Below are positions 21,957-33,073 of a stretch of DNA of 64,000 nt, piece after piece. Positions within the stretch are counted from its first letter, which is position 1. Each line of letters begins with the position of its first letter. Origin of the DNA: Scalesia atractyloides (lineage: Eukaryota > Streptophyta > Magnoliopsida > Asterales > Asteraceae); contig CAMTDV010000012.1 in the NCBI GenBank assembly GCA_947069175.1, positions 36,302,341 through 36,366,340 on the forward strand, read 5' to 3'. The notes under the pieces are model-generated. The model was not told the DNA's origin. It was given only the letters and a program-made list of their open reading frames with translations, and ran no database searches. The position numbers were made by a program, and so were the translations under genes.

Positions 21957-22489
21957 CCTCCAAAAGAGGGACATGCCATATTATGCATTAATAACTTACT
22001 TAATTATGTTTCATATTCCGGCTTTGCGGGACCGTATCCCTGCTGACTTAAACCAGTATGGCTGAGGGTAGCGTTGCCTCCAAAAGAGGGACATACAACT
22101 TTAACTAAGATAATCTCTTAAAAAACCCAAAGCGTGTAAATCATCAAAGAATACATAACTAATGAGTCGGAACAAAGTGATTCTATCTTGTCTATTTGTT
22201 TCTTTTATAAGTTTAGTTATTTCTTTATTTTTACTTATTAAAAAACCTTTCCTAAAAATATGATTATATTAGACGTCGACTATATTCCAATATTAAAAGC
22301 TATTGTGTCCTTGGATGACCTCAGTATCTTACCATAACTATACTACATCAACGGTGGGTGCACTTATCCTAGCATGTTGTAGAGAGTAATAGTTGCATAT
22401 TGTGTTTTTATAATTTTAAAAATCTTGAATACACGAGTGAAAACTACTTAAAATATATCTAAAAATTATACTCACACTCCATCACGTCA
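21957..22489 (+). repeat. Athila/Tat-like 5' LTR, 5'-truncated
   Basis: It ends ATCACGTCA at 22489, six bases before the PBS. It contains two tandem units sharing AAAAGAGGGACAT (start near 21963 and 22082). It aligns with copy 1 at 18886-19386. The left side is cut at LINE sequence near 21957. Confidence 0.75.
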
Positions 22490-22495
22490 AGTTTT

Positions 22496-22511
22496 TGGCG
22501 TCGTTGCCGGG
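22496..22511 (+). other. tRNA-Asp-type PBS, interrupted
   Basis: TGGCGTCGTTGCCGGG matches the Asp-type PBS. The last two bases (GA) are found at 28064-28066, after the nested copia element. Confidence 0.9.
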
Positions 22512-22929
22512 TGTTAGATCCTAGAAGTGTGAGACTGACGCATAAAATATACACAACGGACTATGGTTGCCAACTGGGATTAGTTGAGTTAGTTTATATT
22601 AGGTTTTAGACCTTGTATAGGTCATTTGGGCATGCCTTAGGCCATGTGGTCCACGCAAGCCAAAGCGGAGCCCATGAGGGGCATGGGCTTACCATAGGTG
22701 TATAAGCTAGTGTTATAGCATTTCTAGGGTTTAGTTTTAGAGAAGATCTTTGAAGGAGCCTCCATCTTGTAACAAACGTTTTTGCTTATTCAAGTAATAG
22801 AATCATGTGCAAGGTGTTAAAGTTTGATTCGTTGTTCTTTCATCTTTTTTGGTTTTTCTTGAATCTCACCAAGTTTGGATTCCGCCCATCCTTGGTGATT
22901 ATGTGATATCCAGGTTTTCGGGACTTAGA
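22512..22929 (+). repeat. 5' LTR of nested copia
   Basis: It starts TGTTAGATCC and ends GGACTTAGA, with CA changed to GA. It matches the repeat at 27644-28059 along its whole length, with scattered differences. GCCCATGAGGGGCATGGGC is a GC-rich inverted repeat inside both copies. Confidence 0.92.
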
Positions 22930-22930
22930 A

Positions 22931-22944
22931 TTGGTATCAGAGCC
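22931..22944 (+). other. PBS, initiator-Met tRNA type
   Basis: TTGGTATCAGAGCC lies one base after the 5' LTR and is complementary to the 3' end of plant initiator tRNA-Met. Confidence 0.92.
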
Positions 22945-23009
22945 TGTTGAACCTATTTCCAGGCTCAGATCTGATATCACACTGATTCTGTTTGGTTTCT
23001 GCTAAAAAA

Positions 23010-23360
23010 AAGCATTTCGGATCAACATTCAAGGATTTCGGATCTGCTGTTTACATTTTGGACAGATTTCAGATCATTCTGCTGCATTTTGGATAAATCC
23101 TTTGCATTTCGGATAGAATTCGGATCAGTTGTTTGAATTTCGGATAAATTTCAGATAGATTTTGGATTGATTTCGAATTAATCTTTTGAATTTCGGACAA
23201 AAATTTTGAATTTCGGATAGATTTAGGATAAATCTTCAAGGATTTCGGATCATATTCTTGAATTTGGATTGATTTCAGATCATACTAACTCACAGCCATT
23301 TCGGATAACTGTTCGGATAGGATTTCGGATTGCCATTTTGGATAGCATTTCAGATACATT
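23010..23360 (+). repeat. array of TTTCGGAT-like motifs in the copia leader
   Basis: More than a dozen variants of (A/G)TTTCGGAT(A/C) or TTTTGGAT/TTTCAGAT occur at irregular 12-35 bp spacing between the PBS and gag. The region is non-coding and precedes the first ATG of gag at 23672. Confidence 0.85.
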
Positions 23361-23671
23361 GTTCCGAATTGCTACTGAGTATTTCGAACCAGACAATGAA
23401 TGTTCTGAATCAAGGGGTGGACTTTTTATCATCTGACGTATTCAGTAATAAACGTTTTCGTGCACAGAATATTATCCGCACACGAACTTTGAACACGGAC
23501 TGTACAGATTGAACCATCTAATTTTTAGGACAAAAAAATCCGAAAAAAGGTCTTTGACATTACATATATTTGGATTCGTAATTTCAAGACGAGCCTAATG
23601 GTATAATTTGGTAAAAATAGTTTTCGAACAATTTTTAATGTTTTTAACGGTACGGTTTCAGTTGTCCAAAG

Positions 23672-25860
23672 ATGTCTACAGCCCAAAATCAGTACTCGAA
23701 CATCGTTTTCAGCCAAGTATGTAATCTAAGGCCGAATGCAAATCCTAACATTGTCTTTAGCCAACTTATCAAAACATCCGTTAACAGCACTATACCCAAG
23801 GCTCAAATTCAATACCCGGACGCGGTTTATAGCCCTGTAACCACATCATCTTCACAAGAGGAAGTACAATCAAAGGAATCTCATCCTGATGAAGCGGCCA
23901 AACATAAACCTCAAGTGCAGCAAGCTGCAATCAATAGCCCAGCACCCCAAACCCAAACTTATACTGACAAACCAGAATCGCTCATTGACATGATAAACTA
24001 TCTTTTATGTTCCGAACATTGCAGGAATAAGGTTGCATAACTCAGGGCACTGAACTCCAAACTGGTTAATGATTATAATAGTGCATGACTTAGTGCATCA
24101 GCCTTAGATAAAGCAACAGTTACTTACTGAAAAGGTTGAAGCACAAAAGAAGGATATCGATCAGCTCCACTTGGACGTGAATCAATTGTAGTGTTGGGTC
24201 CATAACTACAAAAACAAACTCAATGTGAAGAACATGGACCTTTAGTTTGTAAGAGCTGAGCTAGAGCTCCTGACTTGCAAGTATCAACAAAATGAAGTAA
24301 ACATAAAGAAGTTTGATACATCCAACAAGGTAGTTCAAGAAGTGTGCAACTGGCATACAAAGCGAACAAGGGGAAGGGTTTGGGATTTAATCAGGTGGCC
24401 CCACCATATAATCACAACTACACAAGAATGCCCGACACTGTGGAGGATCTTGAAAACGCACAACATATGATGTATGGCAAACCTAGTGATTATACATCAG
24501 ACACACGAGATTCTACTCAACCTGTAAATGTTAAAATGAAGTAAAAATGGGTGAACAATACTAATGCTTCTACTTCATATGCAGAAAAGGTGTCAATTGC
24601 AGATTGTGCTAATGACTCTTCTAATGATTCAGTTAGAGTGTCTAGTCTTTCATCTGATAAACCAACACTCTTCGATTCTAGCGAAGCTGTTGAAGAGAAG
24701 ACTTACGTGAACAAGGCTCCAAGTGCACAAACCAAACAATCTGAACCTTCCGTTAGTGATGTAAAGGTTCAGATCATGCAACAAGAGCCGAAACGAGCAG
24801 ATCAGATCAGAGACAAGGAAAGAAAAGGTCTAAACATCAAAGACAATCACACTCTCCAAGGTCCTCAACGAGTAGCAATAGTCCTAAAAAGGCTCGTAGT
24901 TTGAGAAATGCCTTTGTTAAGACAGCTAGTAATGGTAAATATGAGAAATATGCATTTGACTATGCTAACAAGGCCTTTGGAAAGACATGAGATTTCTAAA
25001 AAAGACATGCAGTCTAAGCAATAGAAAAAGAATCAAAAGAAATCTTCATAGCAAAAGGCTCCACAACATAAGGCCCTTGCAAACGAAAAGTATAGACATC
25101 CAAATTCATCTTCGTCTACAAGAAATGCGCAACAAAAACAAGCACATAAATGATTGATTCATCCTTCAGGGCCTGCAAGAGCAAATCAAGTTGATCAGAA
25201 TGCTTTATACGTGAAGAGACAAACATGCTTCAATTGCGGCATTCCTGGTTACATTGCTCGAAACTACACACATAGTCCCTACGTACCATATTATGCTCAA
25301 AATCAGAAGGTTACACCAAAGGATAACTATCATTCCAAGCCGATGAAAAGTGTCATCACCTAAGGCAATGAAGAATGTGAATCTCAAGGTTAAACCATCT
25401 GATGGGGATTGGAATGCTGCTAAAGCTAAAAGAAAGCAAGCTTTGAAACCTACACAAGTTTTGAAAAATAACGAAGTTGAAAAGCCAACTGCTTTATCAA
25501 AGGCACCTAAGAAATAAGAAACGCCTAAACAAATTTGGAAAGCAAAACAAAAAGCAGCAACATCACCAATCCTTGACACAAAAGGGGACTTGTGTCTAAA
25601 GGAAGTGTCTTTTTTTGATGCTTCAGGAAATCCCAGGACCACGATGGCCTGGGTACCTCTGTCTTACTAATCTCCCAATATTTCAGGAACAACCAAGGAG
25701 GAGCTGTTAACAATCTCTGGAATGTTGATATTGGTTGTTCAAGAGATAAAAAGGGTAACATTTCACTGTTGCAAAAAGTTCAAAATTTTTTTTACAGATG
25801 ATATTTTCCTTTGGAGGAGATAAGAAAGGTAAGATAATATTAGCGAAAAGGTACAATTTG
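23672..25860 (+). pseudogene. copia gag and start of protease (broken)
   Basis: It begins MSTAQNQYSNIVFSQ (23672-24040), continues after stops with a coiled-coil-like part (AQKKDIDQLHLDVNQL, VRAELELLTCKYQQNEVN, 24130-24300), GLGFNQVAPPYNHNYT near 24380 and Ser/Lys-rich segments. The zinc knuckle CFNCGIPGYIARNY (25228-25275) has Tyr in place of both the zinc-binding His and the last Cys. Near 25700-25755 LWNVDIGCSRDKKGN matches the copia LWYVDSGCSRHMTG protease block with Ile for the catalytic-triplet Ser. RGDKKGKI-like sequence follows, and then coding similarity ends. In an intact element Gag packages the RNA. Confidence 0.85.
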
Positions 25861-27632
25861 AATTTCATGCTTTAAATTTTGAAATTGATTAGTCTTCAAT
25901 CTAATGATGGAACGGTTAAGCAAAAACAACAAAAAAAATTTTTTTCTTTCGTTTATAACTCTGTACATAAGTTCATAAAGTGTGATGCACATATTTAGGG
26001 GGGGGGGGGAGAGGGACATATATGTAATATGCATTGTTTGAGGGAGAGAAAATGAGAAAAATACAAAAACATTTAAAAACTAGAAAAATAAAAAAACATT
26101 TGAAAAACAGAAAAAATCCAAAAAGATTTTATTGCATCATATGGGAAATAAAATGAATGTTCGTGCTAAAGGGTTTTGACCAACACATGTAAGGTGTCGT
26201 AGCTGAAAATACTAGGATCTACTGTGATATGACGATAGGCTTGACGCTCAAAGTGATAAAAGATACCAAGTGATATAAACATAACGAACTATACATCACA
26301 TGGGTATCATATCATCGGTATAATTTTATGGTCTTAAATCTTGCGTTGATAGATAGCCAACGTATGAGGTTTCGGGTCTTTATACTGATGAGTCATCCAG
26401 GGATATCATGGTTGTCCTTCTGTTGTATCCAGGTTATATGCAGACCTAGGCACAGTCAGGATATCTTAAAAGAGCCAAGCAGACCAAAAACCTTAACGAA
26501 AGACAAACTCAATTGAGGGAATTCCATGTGCTTGCAAAAGCGAAATTCATACCGAAAAGGTATTTGCGTAACCCTCGTAAGACATTTATTGGTCACTCTT
26601 TTGTAGGAATGTACTGACCTGTTCACCAATAGTATGACGTTGTAAAATCAAAAAAGGATGAACTGAGTATACTCACTCGCTACGATGAACTGTTGCGCTT
26701 ACCTTGATCGTGGGGGTATGTCATTGTATAGGACACATAGGTATTATAGTATAATATTACCTTAAGCATATCATGAAGTTGAAAAAAAAAGAAAATTGAG
26801 CATTGAGTTTAAGTGGACAAACATATCAGCAATCGCATAGACTAGTCTAAATAACCCGCACTGAAAAGTGTTTCTTGGTCCACCTGAGACTGATTTTGAT
26901 CCCATTGCAAATTATAACTGTTAATTAGTTTCTTTGTTCATTTGCGTTTCTGTTTATATTCTTATTTTTAAAAATTAAAAAATAGGAAAATTCAAAAATA
27001 GTGTCTTGGCTTTACAAAATCCAAAATCCAAAAATAGACTGTTTTTATTTGTTTTATTAAAAATCATTAACCATTTCTTGAAGATTTGACAGCTCATCAA
27101 AAGATGAAGAAATTTGAATTGTGAAGTCCGAGTACAAGTACTTGGTTGTAGCAAGTGTTCATATGGTACTTTCCGCTGTTGTAAAGAAATGTTTGCTTAT
27201 GAATTTCTGAGAGTTTTGCATAACTTGATTTAATTCAAGAAACAGGGGTTGATGAAAATGAGATGCTGTTAGTTACTAACAAGCATGAAGCATCATGTCA
27301 AAGTGTACCTGAGTCAGAAAAACCAGATACGAGTCCTCGTCTGACAATGATAGTACTCTTAAAGAAGTACATGTGAACCTGCTTGAAAGAAAAAAGATTG
27401 AAGAAGAAACGAGCTGTCGAGAATCCTCCTCTCGCATTCTTTTTAACAAAGATGTTTCAGGTAAAGCTGATCGAGATCCTGATATGAAGCTAACCGCAAG
27501 AGAAGAAGAAGAGACCAAGTGCTCAGAGTTTAGAAGTCAAGAACTTCCACATCACTTATAGTATAGGATAACCATAGACTCTGTTAAAGACGTTGAGAAT
27601 TCATGCTATGAAGACAATTTGATGCATCAGTC
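25861..27632 (+). other. non-coding 3' interior of the nested copia
   Basis: No pol domain was found. It contains a run of 12 G followed by GAGAGGG near 25998-26016 and a readable charged stretch at 27373-27561 that matches no known family. Confidence 0.6.
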
Positions 27633-27643
27633 TAAGGGGAGAT
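27633..27643 (+). other. polypurine tract of the nested copia
   Basis: TAAGGGGAGAT lies directly before TGTTAAATCC, the start of the 3' LTR. Confidence 0.85.
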
Positions 27644-28059
27644 TGTTAAATCCTAGAAGTGTGAGACTGACGCATCAAATATACACAACGACTATGGTTA
27701 CAAACTGGGATTAATTGGCTTAGTTTATATTAGATTTTGGACCGTTTATAGGTCATTTGGGCATACCTTAGGCCATGTGCGCCAGGCAAGCCCAAGGGGA
27801 GCCCATGAGGGGCATGGGCTTACCCTAGGTGTATAAGCTAGTGTTATAGCATTTCTAGGGTTAAGTTATAGAGAAGACCTTTGAAGGAGCCTCCATCTTG
27901 TAGTAGATGTTTTGCTTATTCAAGTAATAGAATCGTGTGCAAGGTGTTAAAGTTTGTTTCGGTGTTCTTTTGTCTTTTTCGGTTTTTCTTGAATCTCTCC
28001 AAGTTTGGATTCCGTCCATCTCTGGTGATTGTGTGATATCCGGGTTTTTAGGACATACA
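27644..28059 (+). repeat. 3' LTR of nested copia
   Basis: It starts TGTTAAATCC and ends GGACATACA. It is the full-length partner of 22512-22929. Confidence 0.93.
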
Positions 28060-28479
28060 ATGGGGACACAAGGATTTTAAGAAAGTTAAAATCGGCGGCC
28101 TAATCATTTTTATGCTTTTATAATTCTTCTTTTTAGGTTATTCTTCTTTTTCTGAAAATTTTCTTTTCCCTGCCGAAACAACACGGATCATGTTTAATCA
28201 ACACAGGGATGTGTCTGACTTACAGCACATGAAAGAATTTGTTTTCTGGTTACTAGAATCAAGAAAAGGGGCCGTGCTATAGGAGGACGGTGGCGGTGTC
28301 CAACCTCTAGTATTTGGGAACCTAAAAACATAAACTTTTTCTTGACAACACAGGGCCATGCCATCTTGACACGGGGCCGTGCTACTCTTCTGACAAGCAA
28401 TTTTTATGTTTTTGTTCGTAGAAATTCAGCCATCCCGTATAATTCTCCAAAAATACAACTTGGTGCATGACCTCCATAT

Positions 28480-28718
28480 CCGACAAGGACATAAAAATGC
28501 CACTAGAAGAACCCGAGCGCTTTTCCCGAAAAAGACTTCAAGCTAAAAACCGACAAAAAGCCTCGACCCAAAACCCCTATGGCAGATCAACGCACTCTTA
28601 TGGATTACCTACGTCCTACGGATGGTAATATTGGAGCCGCAAGTAACCCTCCTAATGTCGATGCCAATAACTTTGAGCTTTGACCACACCTAATCCAAAT
28701 GCTCCAACATTCCGCCAT
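28480..28718 (+). pseudogene. Athila-like gag N-terminus
   Basis: A readable frame from ATG 28579 gives MADQRTLMDYLRPTDGNIG and NNFEL, then TGA at the next codon, then PHLIQMLQHSA. This is the Athila/Tat gag start (MADQR..., ANNFELKP.LIQM). The leader before it (28065-28480) is non-coding. It ends at the minus-strand LTR at about 28719, so most of gag is missing. Confidence 0.82.
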
Positions 28719-28962
28719 ACGATCCATAAAACATGTGTCGGATACAGGTCGTAAGCTTCTCAATCTTCGTGTCAGTATTCTACTCTTCAACTGTTATTCT
28801 ATTTATACTCCTTTCAAGTCAAAAACACCCTTTTTTTAGTATTTACCTGTAAATCTCAACATAATGTTAATTGTACCTATTCTTAAGATTTGCATCAATT
28901 GCCCCTTATAAATGGGTCTTTAACCATAAGATTATCACGTATCCTACCCTACGGCTACATCA
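28719..28962 (-). repeat. Athila-like 3' LTR, truncated
   Basis: The minus strand starts TGATGTAGCC after the PPT (CTAAAGTGTGGAGATATT, 28963-28980 reverse). It aligns with 38100-38328, sharing CGTAAGCTTCT, GTGTCAGTATTCTA, GCATCA and GTTGCCCTTATAAATG-type segments. About 250 of roughly 1500 bp remain. Confidence 0.85.
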
Positions 28963-28980
28963 AATATCTCCACACTTTAG

Positions 28981-30569
28981 CATTGCTTGTCCCTAAGTAA
29001 ACATCCAATTTAACAATCATGACAATCAAACAACCCTCAAATTTCAAGACCATGTTATTTCTTACCCAATCCTTAAAATCCACTCCCAAGACTTACAAAG
29101 GTAAGAGGTTGACATCCTATATAAGTCATTCATGTTTATGTTTTAAAAACAAAGAACATACCCAACTTCATCTTGTCCACCTCATAGAAAAACTGTATAG
29201 CTCATACCCCTAACAATTATTCACTCCTTTCGGTTAATTTATGAAAAACTAGCAAAAAGTGTGCTAGAAAGCTACAAAACCTCACCAAAGACATAATTAT
29301 CATTACATAGGCTTGTATAGAAACTAACTACCTTTATCAACAAATAATACTAACAGATTACAAGGAATTTATGGACTTCGGCTTTAGGGTAAAAGGTAGT
29401 AAATAAACAAACTGAAAGTTTAAAAATAATGGCTTATCGGTAATAATTCAACTTCTTTTAAGCAATTCTGACAATCTTAACTTTCTTTTGTGGCTTTGGA
29501 TCATATTTTCTTGATTTGGATCTTTGATCCCCACACTAATTTGTTTCTTTATCTCATTTTTAATAGTCTTTTCTTCACATTTCTTCATTGAATCATACTT
29601 CAAAGGGGAATCAAACCAATAGGCTAACTAAAGGTAACATTGTCTCATTATAGGGTAAACAAATGAATAAGGCTAAAGCTCAATAGGGCTTCTAATGGAA
29701 AAGTATAAGGTAGGAATATGATACAAAAAGGTGTAACAAAGGGTAATAATTATCATAATTTTTCCTTAATCATATTTGTATAGTAATTACGTATCAACTA
29801 GCAAATTGCAACATGCACAAGTTCTGCAATGAAAAGCTACACTAGCATCTCTCAACAAACAAAAAATATATACAAAGGCTTAACATTCACATAAACGGAA
29901 GGGTAATAGGGTTGCCGATATGAACTAAGCATTTTGACAAATAGACGTCTTAAAGTAATCAGGCATTCTTTAAGATTTTATGTTAAAAATGACTTGTTTT
30001 CGGAAAACTCTTATCATAGAACTTTCAAATCGAAGTCGAATTTTCAAATCATGGGCTCAAACCTCGCATACCTACACATCTTGAACATTTTAACGGTTTT
30101 GGTTTACAAATGCATGACTTTTTTTCTGAAAATTATAGGGACGTTTAACAAAAATTTAAACAAATATAACGTGTCACAATTCCCCTACCCCCTCACTATA
30201 TGGGCATTGTCCTCAATGTTCAAACTTAATTCATAAGAGATAGGAATTGAGATACTTCCTTGAACAAGTAGCATGTACAATACATGTAATCAACTAAAGC
30301 AAATTCGACATGCTATGCTTGTGTATATACCTGTTTTCATTCTATAACAAGAACTGGACTACATATTAATTATTAGCAAATTAGAACGCCAACACAATCT
30401 TTGTCAAGCAAAATTTTATACATACATACATGCATGCATGCGTGGTATAATATAAACTGCAGCATAGTAACCATAATATTCATATAAAGTGTACTAACCC
30501 ATCAGGCTGGGTATCAATTAAATACATACAAAAGAGAGTTAGTATGTCTGGAACAACCACATAAAAAAC
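28981..30569 (-). other. non-coding 3' region of the Athila-like element
   Basis: The minus strand carries GGGACAAGCAATG shortly before the PPT, a hallmark near the 3' end of Athila/Tat elements. A CATACATACATGCATGCATG tract lies near 30419-30440. No ORF is supported. Confidence 0.65.
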
Positions 30570-31919
30570 ATAACATAATGTCTAGTGAAAAGAAAAAGAA
30601 AAACAACCACAAAGTAACTACCGATGAGCAGGAGGTGGATAAATCTGAGGCATCAGATCAATATCTGTCTTTGTCCTCTCTGCTAGCCTCTAAACTACAT
30701 GCATCATCCAGCTCATACGGTCTCCATCCTTTGCATAAAACCCATAAGACCTCCCCCAACATCATCAGCACCAACATCACCTCCGTGAACATCCTCAGCC
30801 TGATGACCATCAACACCATCATCTACAAAACCACCCCTACGTCCCCTAGCTCTACGACGTCTAGCAACATGCCTTGACCATAGCCAACAAGTCCAGGGGT
30901 CTAACATCTATCAATCTAGGACCCTGAGGTGTGTCTACCAGAATCTCCATCTGACCTAAAGTGGCTCTTTGAATACGCTCTGTAGGAGCAACCAATGTCA
31001 AATGTTGCCACTCATCAGCGGGATCAGCTCCATCTGGTGTGCTATCTCAATAATCCACACATGCCCACCAATGTTAACTAAGCTGAACAAGGTGGTGTGT
31101 CATCATGCACCAAACATAGAATAATCTCTCAGGGTACATCTCTGTCTGTTGTCTCTTCTACAGGTGATAGTATGGCATACTATCCTGTGAACAAACTGAA
31201 CAAACGGATCTCTAAACCTGAGCACGACTATCTCTATGACATGAGTAATCTGCAACTGTAACGCACCACTCCTACAACATCTCCTGTGAAACATCATCTC
31301 TCCTAAACTCATCCAACAGTAAATTCTCGTGATCACACGCAGCATGAGTATATAATCCTGTAGCAAATGTCCACTGCCTCATAGTCAATCTCACATGCTG
31401 ACAACCTAATCTAAACATCACTGTGTCATCCACATCGAAACCTACACACCTACTCTGGAATGAGAAGGTAGCTAAGAACTCATAGCAAAGCTACAACCTA
31501 ACAGCGTGAACCATCTAGGTGTAAATGTATCCCACACCTTGGCGAATCCCCAAAGGATCAACCAAAGTCCAACTAGTAGTCCTAATAGGAATAAACTCCT
31601 GAGCCACTAACCTACGTAAAGAACTATACTCCTAAGAATCAGGGGCAAACTGTAACCACCTATGTGGGTGTAGTGGTACATAATCTAAACCCAATGGCTG
31701 GTCTGGCTGCCCACCTGGATGTGCTCCTGCCTCAGCATGGCCAGGAAATCCTAATGAGATCACTACCTCCAGTGGTACTACATGAACATGCTCAGCATGA
31801 ATAGGATCAGGGTGTACCTCAGGTGATGGTGTACGCTCTAAATCAGATGTATTAGAATCAGAATAACCACGAAGCCTATTGCCTTGCCTGCTAGATCCCG
31901 TGCGTGATGAAGATGCCAT
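30570..31919 (-). pseudogene. Athila env-like ORF (ATHILA ORF-1 family), broken
   Basis: It starts at ATG 31919 with a Ser-rich N-terminus (MASSSRTGSSRQGNRLRGY), followed by an acidic segment. Downstream frames contain FDVDDTVMFRLGCQHVRLTM, WTFATGLYTHA and FRRDDVSQEM. These resemble the ATHILA ORF-1 block with FRLGG.ER.M...F.VALGLYT. Frame changes and stops break it after about 95 codons. The role of this protein in Athila elements is not established. It sits after pol, where gypsy envirus-like elements carry env. Confidence 0.7.
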
Positions 31920-33068
31920 CTACACAAGACTTAACATACTAGGTCAACACAAAGCGATTGTTGATCATCACATTCATATCTAGGGCAATGGATAGGGTCA
32001 TAACAGATTTGGGGTTGATCTGTTTATCGAGATGCATAGACCCTAAGCATTCAAAGGGTCCACAGGTCGTATACATTCGAACATGCAAATCTATGCAAAT
32101 AAAATGATATGACCCCTGGATTTAGTCCAAAAAAGCAACTAAGAGTGCCGATAAGCAATTCAAATCAAGATTTACGCAACAATATCCAGTACAAATTCCT
32201 TAATTTGAGTTCCAAATATGGGTTTTATAAAGAATCAAAATTTTGGAAATGTGTACCGTGTTTGCGAAATCTCGATGTATAAATATGATCACAAGCTTAC
32301 TAAGAATTGGAAAATCACTTCGGCTCCAGTTCTTGTTCTGACGCAGTTGATTTGGAGAGTAAATAGTGAGTAAGTATATGTGTGTGAATGGTGGTTCGGT
32401 GGCAACATGTAGTTGCCAATTGCTGGATTTACTGGCCGTAGCCCTAATGGGCCGTACGACTCGTAAGGGTTAAAAAGTCATATTTTGGGCTTTTAAGCAT
32501 ATGGTACATAAAGAACTGATATAATGGTGATGATTCAACAAGAAAACACAAAAAGAGAATCCAGGCTGTCTCCCGGTATCACTAAGTTTCAGCTAATCTT
32601 CGGCTAGACTGTCTCTTTTAGATGCGTTACCATACTAAAGTGTAGGTACCTAACACGCAATCGGGTTGTTTCTCCTTTATGTTTCTCAGCACTGTTTCAC
32701 TTCGGTTGAAGTACACATCACCATGCGCTATTATCTCGAAATAAACAGCTTCCTTTATACTCCATTCTTATTTCTCTTAAACCAATCCTTTTGGAGTTTA
32801 ATCAAATTTATGTAATTGATCTTCACAACTTTCACTTCAATCATCAAGGTGTATCCAGCAATGTTTCTAGTCTAGACTTGATTGGGATAATATTCCAGAT
32901 TTTCATGTTATGTTCATTATCCCCTCACGTATTTGCTCCGATAGCGGGTTTCATTGTCTGTTCTGAGATGGTAACTATGGCTTGATCATGATCAGGTGGC
33001 CTACCATTGATCAACCATTCCAGTTACTCGATATCTTTCTTATGGTCAGAGATTGTGTCATCTAGCTC
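31920..33068 (-). other. Athila linker and leader, pol deleted
   Basis: The minus strand at about 32550-32610 carries an ACCGGGAGACAGCC-type sequence, usual after the pol gene in Athila/Tat elements. The protein fragment at 32930-33060 (DDTISDHKKDIE, LEWLINGRPPD) belongs to the segment between protease and RT. RT, RNase H and integrase are missing between them. Confidence 0.6.
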
Positions 33069-33073
33069 ATAAG

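Larger units (their letters stand above)
22512..28059 (+). mobile_element. gag-only copia retrotransposon, complete, nested
   Basis: LTRs of 418 and 416 bp bracket a PBS, a repeat-rich leader, gag with a protease start, non-coding DNA and a PPT. Flanks are CCGGG (22507-22511) and ATGGG (28060-28064), a diverged 5-bp target duplication. No integrase, RT (YVDD) or RNase H motif was found between 25860 and 27640, so the element is non-autonomous and would need proteins supplied in trans. Total length is 5548 bp. Confidence 0.9.
21957..28718 (+). mobile_element. Athila/Tat-like gypsy element split by a nested copia
   Basis: LTR (to 22489), PBS start (22496-22511), then after the nested element at 22512-28059 the interior resumes at about 28065 with a leader and gag N-terminus up to 28718. 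There it abuts the LTR of a minus-strand element. Removing the nested insert and one duplicate restores a continuous 18-nt PBS ending GCCGGGGA. The remainder of the interior is lost. Confidence 0.85.

Noticed and set aside
25998..26016. Central polypurine tract in the nested copia
   Set aside because: A run of 12 G followed by purines, but simple G-run expansion explains it; similar poly-C runs occur at 53725 and 53911.
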